A stretch of DNA of 28,252 nucleotides from a virus. Under the pieces are notes generated by a model, which was not told the DNA's origin, made no database searches, and saw nothing but the letters and a program-made list of their open reading frames with translations. Position 1 is the stretch's first letter. Each line of letters begins with the position of its first letter. A program made the position numbers and the translations under genes. Location of the stretch: positions 1-28,252 of the IMG/VR virus record IMGVR_UViG_3300032224_000835; one strand, given 5' to 3'. Below, piece by piece: positions 12,503 to 21,280 of the stretch.

Positions 12503-14264
12503 ACACCACCGTCACGATCCCATCGCTCCCGTTTCCACCTGGTCCTGGACCCATAACAAAGACGTAAGGAAAATTAGTTGAGAATCCAGACTGCGCTTGT
12601 GACATTCCTCCGCCGCCGCCGCCGCCGGCACCAGAATTTGCGCCAGCGGCACCACCTGCACCTCCAAGAATAGAAACGGTTCCAGACGGGTATGTAGCCG
12701 TTGAGATACCAGTGGCGAAACGCGCCGACGCCCCACCGCCACCTCCACCAGCAGCGCCGACTCCACCGGTCGCTGAGTTTGTAACTGTGGGGGTTGAACT
12801 TGTCATTCGCGCCCCTCCGCCGCCTCCGCCGCCGCCGCCATAATGCGCGCTTCCGCCTGTTGATCCGGTAGACGTAGCATTATTTGAACTGAATCCAACC
12901 GCAGTTCCCATTGGGATCGCGGTTGTCACCCCGTCCGCGCCAGTTGCGCCAGCGGAAAATGTTGAATACGGGAATGACGAGTATGCAGTATTCGTGTTTG
13001 ATGATCCTGCCGTTCCAGCCGAAGGCGCACCAACACTGCTGGCGCTACCACCAGCACCGCCTGCTGCTCCAACGATTGAGGTGCCACCACCAAAAAACGT
13101 GAACGATGCCAATGGCCCAGCGGTGCCCCCGACCGCGCCAGCAAATGATGCGCCGCTTGTAGCAGCGGTTCCGCCCCCGCCACCGCCGCCGCCGTTGACG
13201 GTCACGATACTGCCAAATGTCGTCGCTCCTCCAGCCGCTCCCGCAGGACCAACTCGCGTGAAATTGGGTATGGTCGTACCAGCAACCGTCGTTGAGATTG
13301 CCGCGCTGCCCCCCGCGCCGCCAGCGCCAATGCCGATGGAAACGCTTGTAGCCGTTCCAAGGGAATAATCCTTGATGATTGACCACGAAGCCCCGCCGCC
13401 GCCAGCGCCTCCAGTCGCGTAGACGGTGCCTACTGGCAGGTTAGAAACTCCTCCTCCTCCCCCGCCGCCGCCGCCCGCGCCCGTTGCAACAATCGCGACG
13501 AAATTCGTCACACCAGTTGGTGGCGTCCACGTCGTGCTGGATGTGAATGATTTCGTTACCAAGAACGATCCAGTCGCCACCGTGCTGGTTGCCAGGAGCA
13601 GGCTCTCAATGTCCACCTTCGCCGTGCCGCTCACCGTCGCCGCCGCCGTCAACGTAAAGTCAAGGTCAACATATGCAGCGGCAGGGTTCACGGCCGTGCC
13701 ACCGCTCGTTGTGTTGCCAGTGATTGACGACCAGGTGCCGTTATCTGCAACCGTGCCGATGGCGTACTGATGCAACTGCGCGCCGGTGACGTCAAAGTAG
13801 GTTGCCGTGAGCACAAGGTTCCACTGATTCGTGCTGCTATAGGTTCCAACCTTCGTGACCGTGGCGAACGCCTTCTGGCGAAGGTTCAAGTTGCTGTCGT
13901 TGATCAGGTAGGAGCGCGTTTTCAGCGTGATGTATTCACCCGCCGCAGCGGTGCCAGGGTCAATGCGGCACGCCCAGGTCTGCGCCGTCGTGTCAAAGAA
14001 CATTGAGCCAGCCATCGAGTTGCTGTAGTTATTGAGTGTCCAATACGGAATCGAGTTATCGTTCGTCACAGGCGAGCGCGTATCGGTTGGCGTCAAGTTG
14101 AACAGCGGATTCGGGATGGCGTAGAGCGCCTGCGCGACGGCAGCAGGGCCGAGTGGCGAAGCACCAAAGCCCGTAGCTGATGAAACGACGGGATTGCCAG
14201 CCGTGTCAACCGATGCCGATAGGTTGGAAGACTGGAACTGGCGATCGGAGCCGATGCGTGGCAT
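12492..14264 (-). CDS. glycine-rich tail fibre / receptor-binding protein
   Basis: A 590-residue protein. Residues 1-250 are a Ser/Thr-rich beta region with an aromatic strand core (SIPYWTLNNYSNSMAGSMFFD, residues about 72-92). At about 256 a domain begins with FTSSTTWTPPTGVTNFVAIV and continues with many poly-Gly runs to the end (MGPGPGGNGSDGIVTVVYVA). The Gly-rich tail matches phage adhesins whose Gly stretches pack as polyglycine-II helices and whose loops contact the host. The gene follows the tail-tip gene as a TAATG overlap. Its Gly codons are repeats of GGN, so length variation by slippage is plausible. Confidence 0.75.
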   Translation of the reverse strand: MPRIGSDRQFQSSNLSASVDTAGNPVVSSATGFGASPLGPAAVAQALYAIPNPLFNLTPTDTRSPVTNDNSIPYWTLNNYSNSMAGSMFFDTTAQTWACRIDPGTAAAGEYITLKTRSYLINDSNLNLRQKAFATVTKVGTYSSTNQWNLVLTATYFDVTGAQLHQYAIGTVADNGTWSSITGNTTSGGTAVNPAAAYVDLDFTLTAAATVSGTAKVDIESLLLATSTVATGSFLVTKSFTSSTTWTPPTGVTNFVAIVATGAGGGGGGGGGVSNLPVGTVYATGGAGGGGASWSIIKDYSLGTATSVSIGIGAGGAGGSAAISTTVAGTTIPNFTRVGPAGAAGGATTFGSIVTVNGGGGGGGGTAATSGASFAGAVGGTAGPLASFTFFGGGTSIVGAAGGAGGSASSVGAPSAGTAGSSNTNTAYSSFPYSTFSAGATGADGVTTAIPMGTAVGFSSNNATSTGSTGGSAHYGGGGGGGGGARMTSSTPTVTNSATGGVGAAGGGGGGASARFATGISTATYPSGTVSILGGAGGAAGANSGAGGGGGGGMSQAQSGFSTNFPYVFVMGPGPGGNGSDGIVTVVYVA

Positions 14265-16687
14265 TACTGCTTACCCGCAATCAGGCGCGAGAGATCATCA
14301 GGATTCTTACGGTTGAACAGAATCTGAAGGTGCTGCAAGTAGGTTCCTCCTGGCTCCAGCGACCAGTTTACTTGTTCCACTCGATAGATTCCGCTCAAGC
14401 CAAGCGGCTGACTTGCCACCTCCACCCACTGCCCTGGAGTCCAGCCAGTGACCAGCGCGTAGCCGTAGCCGGTTGCGCCAGTCAAGGTTGCCGTGCCTGC
14501 GCTGCCAGCGCTCGTGTAGGTAAACACGGTGCCAGAGGTGACGGTAATGGTCGCCGTGCCGTTCATCGAGGTGCCAGCGGTTCCGGTCAAACCAGCGATC
14601 ACCACCGTGTTGCCCGTAGCGAAGGGATGCGTCGCCGTGGTCGTCACGGTCACCGTGCTCGCCACGCGGATGGCTGAAGCAAAACTGAACGCAATCTGCG
14701 CGTAGCCAGAGGTTAATCCGAGCGCGTTCCACGCAGCGTCTCCTGCACCGCGCAGCTCGAATTGTCCGCTGAGCAGCGGCTTCGCCTGCTCGGAGAAGTA
14801 CGCCACGGCCGCACCGTTCATTTGGTTGATCGGGTTCTTGACTGCCGTAGGGAATTCAACGATGGCGTCAAAGTTTGGCGCGCCTGCGCGCGTCGGGTAG
14901 ATCGCAGTTCCAGCAACCGTTCCCTTGGCGTTGCCCGGCGCATAGAGTTCGTCGTACGAGAATACTTGCGATGCAATCGAGCCAGTGACGGATGGAATGC
15001 TGAACAGCGCAGTCTTGTAGCCGTTGTGATCCCAGTTCGCCGAGAGCGAATACGGAGCGACGGTCGCCTTGCTCGATGAGGTGTCTGGCGAGCCTGCGGA
15101 TGCCGTCGTAATCGAGTAGGGCGCATTGGCGTAGGTAGGCTGAGACGCCGCGTCTACGAGCGTGAAGGCAAGGCGACCCTGAAGGTCAATCCAGTAACGT
15201 CGAGCGCGCGCGTCGCCACGCAATCCCTGGTACGTCTCAATGATCGAGTCGAGCGCTGAGCGAAGCGTCGTTGCAGGGAACGACACGTCCTGCGTAATGA
15301 TGTTGGCAGTTCCCGCAGCAATCTGCGTTGTATCTGCAGTGTTGAACAGCCGCTGCAGCGGAGCCTGGTTGTTGTGATACGCGTCAACCGTCCGCAACAA
15401 CTGCTTGATGGCGTTCGTCTCGTTCGTTCCACTTGGAATGTTGACGGTGATTTGACCGTTCGTCACTGGATCGTTGATGGTTGGAATGCAGTTAACGATA
15501 GTGCTCCACGAGCCGTTCGATGGCCACGTTCCCGTATACGCTTTCGGCAAGGCAAGTTCAATCGTATTCGCGTCAATCTTGGTCACTTGGTCACCGCTGT
15601 ATTCGCCGCTTAGGTACGGCGTCATCGCTTCTGCAGCGGTGCCACCGTAGATATCCCACACGCCGACTGACTGCCCAGATTCAATGTTCAACTGATTCGT
15701 CGTTCCGCTCGTATAGAGCCGAATGCGGTCGTTGCTTGACTTGCTTCCGCTGACTTGAATTCCCACACCGCCCGTGAGGTTATTATGGCTCTGATAGGCA
15801 TTAGGTCCTGACTGAAGGTACTTGACGCTGTAGTAGCCCTGGTACTTGTTTACCGAAGTTCCTGAAATCGTGAAGAAGCCGTTGAATGATGCGGTACCGC
15901 CGCCAGCAGCGCCCGATACTCGAATCTGTTGCCCAACGGAGAGTCCAGGATCGCGCCACGAATACGCCGTGCACGTTCCACCTGATCGCGCAATTCTGAC
16001 GTCTTGAAAGACACCGGCTGAGTAGTAACCAGTGAGTCGCACTGGAGAAATCGTCTTGCCGAATACGCCGAGTTTGTCGAGCAGCGTCGTGGCGTCGCTC
16101 AAGTTGACCGTGGTGACGTTGCCCTGCCCAGCGCCGTTCATCTGTGAGTTGACTGATTGCAGGTAGCCAAGGAAGCGAATGTCTGCAGTGCCTGGCGTTG
16201 CGCCGGTGTTGGTCTGCGTGAACCTGAAGCGCGTATTGTCTGGCACGAGGTTGAACCACGGTCCGACGCTTGGCGTAATTTCTTGCAGCACGGTGAAACT
16301 CATTGAAGAGCCTGAGCCGTCCCCGTTGGAACTCAAGTTCATTGACTCAAGGTCAACGATCATTGCGTTCTGGCGTGCCGTTCCAGCGGCGTAGTTGATT
16401 GGTGGATTCATCAAGTCGTACGAGATCACGCCTGGGTCAACGACGGCCGTCCCAGATGCGCCGCCAAGGACATACGTCAACGACGTACCGCTCGGAACGG
16501 TCGCAACCACGGCAACGCCGTTCATCGTCGTGCCGCCCGTGGCGTCAGTGAACCCCGCAACTTGAATGTAAGCGCCTGGCGTCACACCGTGTGAGCTGCT
16601 TGTGGTTACGGTAACCGTGCCGCCCGTGGCGACAGCGGTTGCGATTGGCGCAAGGTCCATCCACAACTGGAATGGTGCCGTAGCCAT
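14264..16687 (-). CDS. tail-tip/baseplate protein with repeated beta inserts
   Basis: An 807-residue protein beginning directly after the tape measure stop, where distal tail and tip proteins are encoded. Residues about 90-215 (YDLMNPPINYAAGTAR, then strand-rich) and 400-660 form the main body. Three segments share a small beta domain: about 18-86 (VTVTTSSSHGVTPG, then NGVAVV), about 228-295 and about 668-740 (VTVTTTATHPFATG, then NGTATITVTSGTVFTYT). The pattern resembles FCCH-like inserts of phage virion proteins. The C-terminal 740-807 has GWTPGQWVEV and QILFNRKNPDD. It probably joins the tube to the fibre. No peptidase or lysozyme motif was seen. Confidence 0.65.
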   Translation of the reverse strand: MATAPFQLWMDLAPIATAVATGGTVTVTTSSSHGVTPGAYIQVAGFTDATGGTTMNGVAVVATVPSGTSLTYVLGGASGTAVVDPGVISYDLMNPPINYAAGTARQNAMIVDLESMNLSSNGDGSGSSMSFTVLQEITPSVGPWFNLVPDNTRFRFTQTNTGATPGTADIRFLGYLQSVNSQMNGAGQGNVTTVNLSDATTLLDKLGVFGKTISPVRLTGYYSAGVFQDVRIARSGGTCTAYSWRDPGLSVGQQIRVSGAAGGGTASFNGFFTISGTSVNKYQGYYSVKYLQSGPNAYQSHNNLTGGVGIQVSGSKSSNDRIRLYTSGTTNQLNIESGQSVGVWDIYGGTAAEAMTPYLSGEYSGDQVTKIDANTIELALPKAYTGTWPSNGSWSTIVNCIPTINDPVTNGQITVNIPSGTNETNAIKQLLRTVDAYHNNQAPLQRLFNTADTTQIAAGTANIITQDVSFPATTLRSALDSIIETYQGLRGDARARRYWIDLQGRLAFTLVDAASQPTYANAPYSITTASAGSPDTSSSKATVAPYSLSANWDHNGYKTALFSIPSVTGSIASQVFSYDELYAPGNAKGTVAGTAIYPTRAGAPNFDAIVEFPTAVKNPINQMNGAAVAYFSEQAKPLLSGQFELRGAGDAAWNALGLTSGYAQIAFSFASAIRVASTVTVTTTATHPFATGNTVVIAGLTGTAGTSMNGTATITVTSGTVFTYTSAGSAGTATLTGATGYGYALVTGWTPGQWVEVASQPLGLSGIYRVEQVNWSLEPGGTYLQHLQILFNRKNPDDLSRLIAGKQ

Positions 16688-18019
16688 TTAGCGCCCTCGA
16701 CCGTTATTGCCAGTCGCTACCGTTGTACGCGTCTTGCTTGCGAGATACGGCGAGATTGCAGTTGCGAGTGTCCTGCCGTCAAGCGTGAGGGTCGTGTTGC
16801 TTGTGAGATTCATCGGCGCGGCAACCGTTGGCGCGAGCATCCCACCGTAGCCGCTCGTGAGCGCTCCGCTCACCGCCGCGCCTGTAGTGCCGCCCACCGT
16901 TGTGCCAAGACCAAACACTGTGCTCTTATTAGCAGCGGCAGCGTTTTTCTCAACAGTCTGCGCGCCAGCAACTTTCTGAATGGCGTCAATAACCTTGGTG
17001 ATGTTATCCACAAGCCATTTCAGCGCATCAAAGAATGGTGCGGCTAACTCAAATGCTGCCTTGATTGTCCCTCCAAGCAACTTAAACGCACCACCCAGTG
17101 CGCCGTCACCATCTCCCCACAGCACTGCAATTAGGTGTCCGACCGATTCAACAAATCCTCCGACGGAATCAACCAACTTGTCAAACGCTGGCTTCAAGTC
17201 AATAAGAATCGGTCCGACGACCTTTCCAATGGATGCTCCAATGTCAGCGAATGCTCCTCCCACCGTGAAGATAATGTTTGCTAATTTGTCTAGCGCAGGC
17301 GCAAGCATCGGCAGCACTTTGTCCGTAATGAATGTTAACCCCACGACCATAGCTGGAAGGAAATTCTCGGCGAAGTTCTGAATAATCTGGTTGAACGACG
17401 CCTGTGCTACTTCGACCCTGCCCGCAACGGTATCTGCATACGCCTTGGCAGCGTTGGTAACCTTGCGTTGAATCGCCTCAAGCGCCGTGTCGCCCTTGAT
17501 CTTCTTATCCGTAATACCGAGTGTCTTGAGGAGGCGGCCGCCAGCACCGGCGTACGCCTTACCGACATTCAACGTTGCGGTTGCAAGGTCAACGCCAGTG
17601 GCGCGAGAGACGTCTTGAGCAACGCGCATAATCTTCTGCGCCTTGGAGAAACTGTGAGTGAAGCGCGTCGCCTCTTCAAGACTGGTCTTAACCTGGTCAT
17701 CGGTGAAGCCGAGTTTGATTCCTGCCTTGATGGATTCGTTGACGGCAGCCGTGACCTCTTTCGTTGCCATCCCTCGCGCCTTGAGCGCGGTCATCAGCCG
17801 ATTGGTTGACTTCTCATCATCTGCAGCCTGCTTGATCGCATCAACGACAAATGCTCCGACTGCTAATGCGGCGGCTACGGCACCAGCGGCAATCGCCTTG
17901 AACGCCGTCCCAGCGGCGTGCTTGAGTTTCCCCATCGCGCCGCCAATCTTGCCGAGCGGTCCCGTGGCGGCATCTTTAGCCTTGACTACGAAGTTTGCTG
18001 CTCGATCCGTGCCAGCCAT
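16688..18019 (-). CDS. tape measure protein
   Basis: A 443-residue protein with the tape measure pattern: Ala/Lys-rich helical N-terminus (AKDAATGPLGKIGGAMGKLK), a hydrophobic stretch (about 38-62), a long helical middle and two further hydrophobic helical segments (about 225-300), then a Gly/Thr-rich C-terminus. It is short for a siphovirus; by the usual rule of about 0.15 nm per residue, the tail would be near 66 nm. It follows the gp10-like gene as TAATG and leads straight into the tip gene. Confidence 0.8.
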   Translation of the reverse strand: MAGTDRAANFVVKAKDAATGPLGKIGGAMGKLKHAAGTAFKAIAAGAVAAALAVGAFVVDAIKQAADDEKSTNRLMTALKARGMATKEVTAAVNESIKAGIKLGFTDDQVKTSLEEATRFTHSFSKAQKIMRVAQDVSRATGVDLATATLNVGKAYAGAGGRLLKTLGITDKKIKGDTALEAIQRKVTNAAKAYADTVAGRVEVAQASFNQIIQNFAENFLPAMVVGLTFITDKVLPMLAPALDKLANIIFTVGGAFADIGASIGKVVGPILIDLKPAFDKLVDSVGGFVESVGHLIAVLWGDGDGALGGAFKLLGGTIKAAFELAAPFFDALKWLVDNITKVIDAIQKVAGAQTVEKNAAAANKSTVFGLGTTVGGTTGAAVSGALTSGYGGMLAPTVAAPMNLTSNTTLTLDGRTLATAISPYLASKTRTTVATGNNGRGR

Positions 18020-18549
18020 TATTTCCCTCGCTTGAATTTTAGGATGGTGTTCCTGAAGGTCTCGTTGTTGAAGTATGCCTCAGCCGTCGCAGCGTAGGCT
18101 TCAACTGCACGCGCAAGATGTTGAGAGTTCTGCGCGACGCGCATTACGAATGGATTGGCTCGCACCGGCTTCACGGATTTTGGTCCGTTCTTGGTTTGCC
18201 GCACTCCACTAATACCGCTCGTGACGAACCAGCGATACCACGCGCCACCATTGACGCCAGCGCGATTCCTACCGGCGCGCGGTCCGACAACAGCGGCAGG
18301 CGTACCAAAGCGCGCACGACGAGCGGTGACGGACTTCCTGAGTCGCCCTGGCGTCTTGGTCGTCGTGCCAACAGGAGCCGCGGCGCGCATTGGGTTCACC
18401 ATCGTGCGAGCGGCGTTCAGCGATGCAACATTCAGGAGACGCTTGAAGGCAGCAGGATTATCGGCTTCAAGGAAGCCGAGCATCAGTTTGTTGTAATTCC
18501 CATCAACGGTTAACGACAGTTCAATCCTGTCCATTGACTTAGCGGCCAC
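18019..18549 (-). CDS. HK97 gp10-like tail completion protein
   Basis: A 176-residue protein. Residues about 50-110 show the gp10-like signature: MRAAAPVGTTTKTPGRLRKSV, then VVGPRAG and WYRWFVTSG, then RANPFVMRVAQ. Family members complete the tail or sit at its neck. In HK97 and relatives this gene is before the tail tube gene; here it lies after the tail chaperones and directly before the tape measure, an unusual position. GTG start with GGGAG; 11-nt overlap with the chaperone extension. Confidence 0.72.
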   Translation of the reverse strand: MAAKSMDRIELSLTVDGNYNKLMLGFLEADNPAAFKRLLNVASLNAARTMVNPMRAAAPVGTTTKTPGRLRKSVTARRARFGTPAAVVGPRAGRNRAGVNGGAWYRWFVTSGISGVRQTKNGPKSVKPVRANPFVMRVAQNSQHLARAVEAYAATAEAYFNNETFRNTILKFKRGK

Positions 18550-19014
18550 GTTGCTCCCTTGGTTGTAGGTCCGACATCAACTGCGCGGTGCGCTGAAAGT
18601 CTCCTGCTTCCCACTGCAACACTTCGTGCGGAGGGATACCGAATTCGCGCCCAATCAAGTGTGCCACGATCAACGGATGCGGCGAGATGGAACGACCAGC
18701 CGCGAGCCGCTGCGCGTCTAGCCTCAGCGAGGGGGGAGTGTTGCTACCGCGTCGCTCCACCTGCTAATCGCTTCAGTCAGTGCATCCATCGGCGCATCAA
18801 GCACGGATTCAGCCGGCTCTCCTGCTTCATCAAGGAAGTTGTGCTTCACAATCAGCCGCTCAACCGCCTTCATCGAGCGCTCCACATTTCCACTCTGAAG
18901 CTCGATAAAGATGCGCGCAGGCACGCCTTCAGCGCGCATTGTCGTAATCCACCCCTCGAATGGTGCTGGTAGCGCTACTTCAACGGTGCGAAAGTCGGGC
19001 TTGTTCTGAGCCAT
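18539..19014 (-). CDS. GT-type tail assembly chaperone made by -1 frameshift
   Basis: At the slippery heptamer 18730-18736 a -1 shift joins the first 95 residues of the G-type protein to 63 residues of the overlapping frame that ends at 18539, giving a 158-residue product. The extension contains PHPLIVAHLIGREFGIPPHEVLQWEAGDF, which resembles the T part of tail chaperones in phages of the lambda type. The T frame has no SD of its own at its first ATG (18760). In lambda, both G and GT are needed, at a fixed ratio, to chaperone tail tube protein around the tape measure protein. That the neighbours here are tail tube (upstream) and tape measure (downstream) supports the call. Confidence 0.8.
18724..19014 (-). 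CDS. tail assembly chaperone, unshifted G-type product
   Basis: A 96-residue protein (VEVALPAPFEGWITTMRAEG start, then an acidic helix-rich half) encoded directly after the tail tube gene, with GGAGGAG before the ATG. It ends LPPR with TGA at 18724-18726, three bases after the slippery run. The position, size and frameshift fit the G protein of siphophages. The name is based on context and frameshift, not on strong sequence likeness. Confidence 0.75.
   Translation of the reverse strand: MAQNKPDFRTVEVALPAPFEGWITTMRAEGVPARIFIELQSGNVERSMKAVERLIVKHNFLDEAGEPAESVLDAPMDALTEAISRWSDAVATLPPR
18730..18736 (-). promoter_or_regulatory. programmed -1 frameshift site C CCC CCT
   Basis: The minus strand reads CTC CCC CCT CGC TGA in the G frame. 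Tandem slippage of the P-site CCC and A-site CCT by one base re-pairs them as CCC CCC and then reads TCG CTG AGG in the T frame. Both tRNAs keep their first two codon positions, as the X XXY YYZ rule requires. The G-frame stop is one codon downstream. Confidence 0.8.
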
Positions 19015-19038
19015 TTGCTCCTCCTCGTATTTCTAAAC

Positions 19039-20046
19039 TTATGGCAATGCAGCCAAATCGCTCGTCGCAATGATGCGAAGTGTCTTCGCGCTTGTCGGGT
19101 CGTACACCAGCGTTCCAGTAACGCTCATTGTGGTGAGGCCGTCTTCGGCTCCAGCCATCTGCTGCACGTCAGTTGGAACAATCATCGTCATTACGTTGAC
19201 GCCGTAGGTGCCGTCGCTGTAGGCGAGTCGCACGCCAACTGGCGTCGCAGCTCGAAGCGAGTCGTACCAGACGCTTACGGCTGATGCCGTGCTGCTCACC
19301 GTCATCGTCAGCGTGCCTGTGAATGGCGCGGATTCAGCGTGCGTGCTGAAGACTGCAGTCCCGTTCAGGTACGCCTGGCGAGTAATGCCTGCGTTCCACT
19401 GAAGGCTGAAATCGAGCAGATAGTTGTACGCAGTTCCCGAAGCGGTGCCTGGGAATACGGTTCCGCTCTGGAACGCGGTCCAGAGTCGCCCCGCCATAAA
19501 CTTCGATGTTGGCGTGGCTTCAGCGAGCGTCGCTGAGTTCTTTGCAACGTCCGAAGCGAATAGGCTCGCGCTCAGGCTCGTCATTCCGCTGCGATCCGCA
19601 GCGAGCGTCAACGACTCAGCCAAGCAGTAGTTCACCGCGTATTGCTGCACGCCGTCGGTGGCGACCAAGGTGTATGAGGTTGGAGAATTACTGCTAACCA
19701 TTGACCAGTCGTAGTCTCGGATGTAGGGCGCCGCTGTGCCGACAGCGGTTGCTGTGCCAAGCATTGAAAGCCAGATTGGAATTTCTCCCACGCTCAGGGC
19801 GGGAACGGTTGCGCTCAGGGTTGGCTCAATCGAAGTGATCGTCGCCGTCGTTGAGATCAGCGGGTTGCGAAGCGCAACCGAGCGTCCGTCACCGAGTTCA
19901 ATGGTCACGCCATTGGTGATCACGCCAGTCGGATTCACGAGCAGCTTGCGACCGCCGGAGGTAAGCGTTGGGATGGTCCCTGGAGTTGCCTCCTTGAAGG
20001 CAACGAGTTTGCTAAATAGGACATTACCCGCTGAAGCTGCTGGCAT
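19039..20046 (-). CDS. major tail (tube) protein
   Basis: A 335-residue Ser/Thr/Ala-rich beta protein. The start (MPAASAGNVLFSKLVAFKEATPGTIP) and alternating strands (ATITSIEPTLSATVPALSVG, then YLLDFSLQWNAGITRQAYLNG and GTLTMTVSSTASAV) fit phage tube proteins; one or more Ig-like extensions may account for its length above the smallest members. Strong SD AAGGAG 7 nt before ATG. Between connector genes and tail chaperones, the canonical place for the tube gene. Confidence 0.75.
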   Translation of the reverse strand: MPAASAGNVLFSKLVAFKEATPGTIPTLTSGGRKLLVNPTGVITNGVTIELGDGRSVALRNPLISTTATITSIEPTLSATVPALSVGEIPIWLSMLGTATAVGTAAPYIRDYDWSMVSSNSPTSYTLVATDGVQQYAVNYCLAESLTLAADRSGMTSLSASLFASDVAKNSATLAEATPTSKFMAGRLWTAFQSGTVFPGTASGTAYNYLLDFSLQWNAGITRQAYLNGTAVFSTHAESAPFTGTLTMTVSSTASAVSVWYDSLRAATPVGVRLAYSDGTYGVNVMTMIVPTDVQQMAGAEDGLTTMSVTGTLVYDPTSAKTLRIIATSDLAALP

Positions 20047-20050
20047 CTAT

Positions 20051-20263
20051 CTACTCCTTGATGTCGCTTGCCGCGACCGCTGGTGCCGCTGGCGCGGCGG
20101 TTGACGCGTTTCGTGCATAGCCTGCTGCGATCCACGCCGCCGCAATGTCTGCATCGGCGCTAATGATACTCCCATCGGTCGGAAGTCCACCGATAAATTC
20201 ACCTTGTGGAAGTGAGCCGGCGATGAACGACACCTTGACGAATTCACCCTTAGGCGCTGGCAT
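20051..20263 (-). CDS. small Ala-rich protein of the connector region
   Basis: A 70-residue protein: strand-like N-terminus (FVKVSFIAGSLPQGEFIGG), then an Ala-rich helix and linker (AAAWIAAGYARNASTAAPAA). GGAGG lies before the ATG, and it overlaps the upstream gene by 14 nt. Its stop (TAG) lies within the spacing between SD and start of the tube gene, so translation of the two is probably linked. No family recognised. Confidence 0.6.
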   Translation of the reverse strand: MPAPKGEFVKVSFIAGSLPQGEFIGGLPTDGSIISADADIAAAWIAAGYARNASTAAPAAPAVAASDIKE

Positions 20264-20687
20264 TTATGGCCTCCACGACTGCAATTTCAATTGTTGCGCT
20301 GATGGTCAGGTAGTCCTGATCAGCCCAAGTATCGGTGCCAATGTCCGTTCCTGTCACGCTGGCTTGCGCCACTGTGGAGGTCCCATCAAGCGTCACGCCG
20401 TCAATGAGGATGTCTCGCAGCCAGGCGCGCCACGTCATCAGGTCCGTGTACTTACGAGAAAGGTCAGCCTGCGGCTGAATGTAGACGGTTGCGTTGATGG
20501 TCAGCGTCACGCTGCGACTTGCCGCCCCGTAGCTGATCGAGTCGCCACCTGGAATCAAGACGCAGGCAGGCACCACCGCAAGATTGTCGGGTGGGTAGGT
20601 GTGGACTTGGCGCAGCGTGTAGCCGGCTGGTGGCGTAGCGTTTGAGATGTGCGTTGCAAGTCCAGAAAGGATCGTCGTGTCAATCAC
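20250..20687 (-). CDS. tail terminator / completion-like protein
   Basis: A 145-residue protein with a helix (ILSGLATHISNA), then strands (AVVPACVLIPGGD, SVTLTINATVYI) and a helix (DLMTWRAWLRDILIDG), and a final pair of strands. The order resembles tail terminator proteins of siphophages, and it lies between the gp6-like connector and the tube gene, where such genes are found. GTG start, GTGA overlap. Confidence 0.6.
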   Translation of the reverse strand: MIDTTILSGLATHISNATPPAGYTLRQVHTYPPDNLAVVPACVLIPGGDSISYGAASRSVTLTINATVYIQPQADLSRKYTDLMTWRAWLRDILIDGVTLDGTSTVAQASVTGTDIGTDTWADQDYLTISATIEIAVVEAINASA

Positions 20688-21280
20688 TCTGCAATGCCGT
20701 TTCGGTTGCGGTATGGCTCAAGCAGAATCTGTGCTTCAGGATGCAGCGCGCGATTCTGGCGAAGGATGCCGCCGAGGTCAGCCGATCCGATGACGCCGAA
20801 TGGCGAGGTGCGCGATGCCCACACTGCGCCGGCTTGAATCAACTCCGCTTGCTTGACTGCTGGCGGGACGGATGGCCATCCGAAGACGCCCGTCACCTTG
20901 ACGCCGATGTAGCGCGTCGGAAACAACTGGACTTGAGCAACATTCGTGTCAATTTCCGTGTATGGGCGGCTGTCGAGCGCAGCATTTTTTGGCGCGAGAA
21001 TGTAATCAGTGCTGTTCCACGTTACGTCCCACGTCCCCATTCCAGTGTTGTCTGTCTTCAACTCAGAGACGCTGACGATCGGATCGGTGATCACATAGAG
21101 GATCGAGTTTGTCGTGTAGTAGCGCGTCTGACTCGCCGTCTGACCGAAGCCAACCTTCGTATCGCAGAAGTTGTTGATGAGGTTATCGGTTGCATCGAGT
21201 ACAGCCTGCAGCGGCGTATCGTCAACGCTGTCGGTAATCCCCAGACTTGATTTCAGTTCGGCAAGCGTGGCGTAACTCAT
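20684..21280 (-). CDS. gp6-like head-tail connector
   Basis: A 198-residue protein. The start MSYATLAELKSSLGITDSVDD followed by a helix with ATDNLINNFCD is the pattern of gp6-like connector proteins; a strand-rich middle (about 50-125) and a helix (PPAVKQAELIQAGAVWASRT) follow. These proteins form the ring below the portal. ATG overlaps the upstream stop as TAATG. The middle insertion makes it longer than the smallest family members. Confidence 0.72.
   Translation of the reverse strand: MSYATLAELKSSLGITDSVDDTPLQAVLDATDNLINNFCDTKVGFGQTASQTRYYTTNSILYVITDPIVSVSELKTDNTGMGTWDVTWNSTDYILAPKNAALDSRPYTEIDTNVAQVQLFPTRYIGVKVTGVFGWPSVPPAVKQAELIQAGAVWASRTSPFGVIGSADLGGILRQNRALHPEAQILLEPYRNRNGIAE

Noticed and set aside
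12994-13770. Proline-rich plus-strand frames opposite the fibre gene
   Set aside because: They are the complement of GGN glycine codons and have no independent support.
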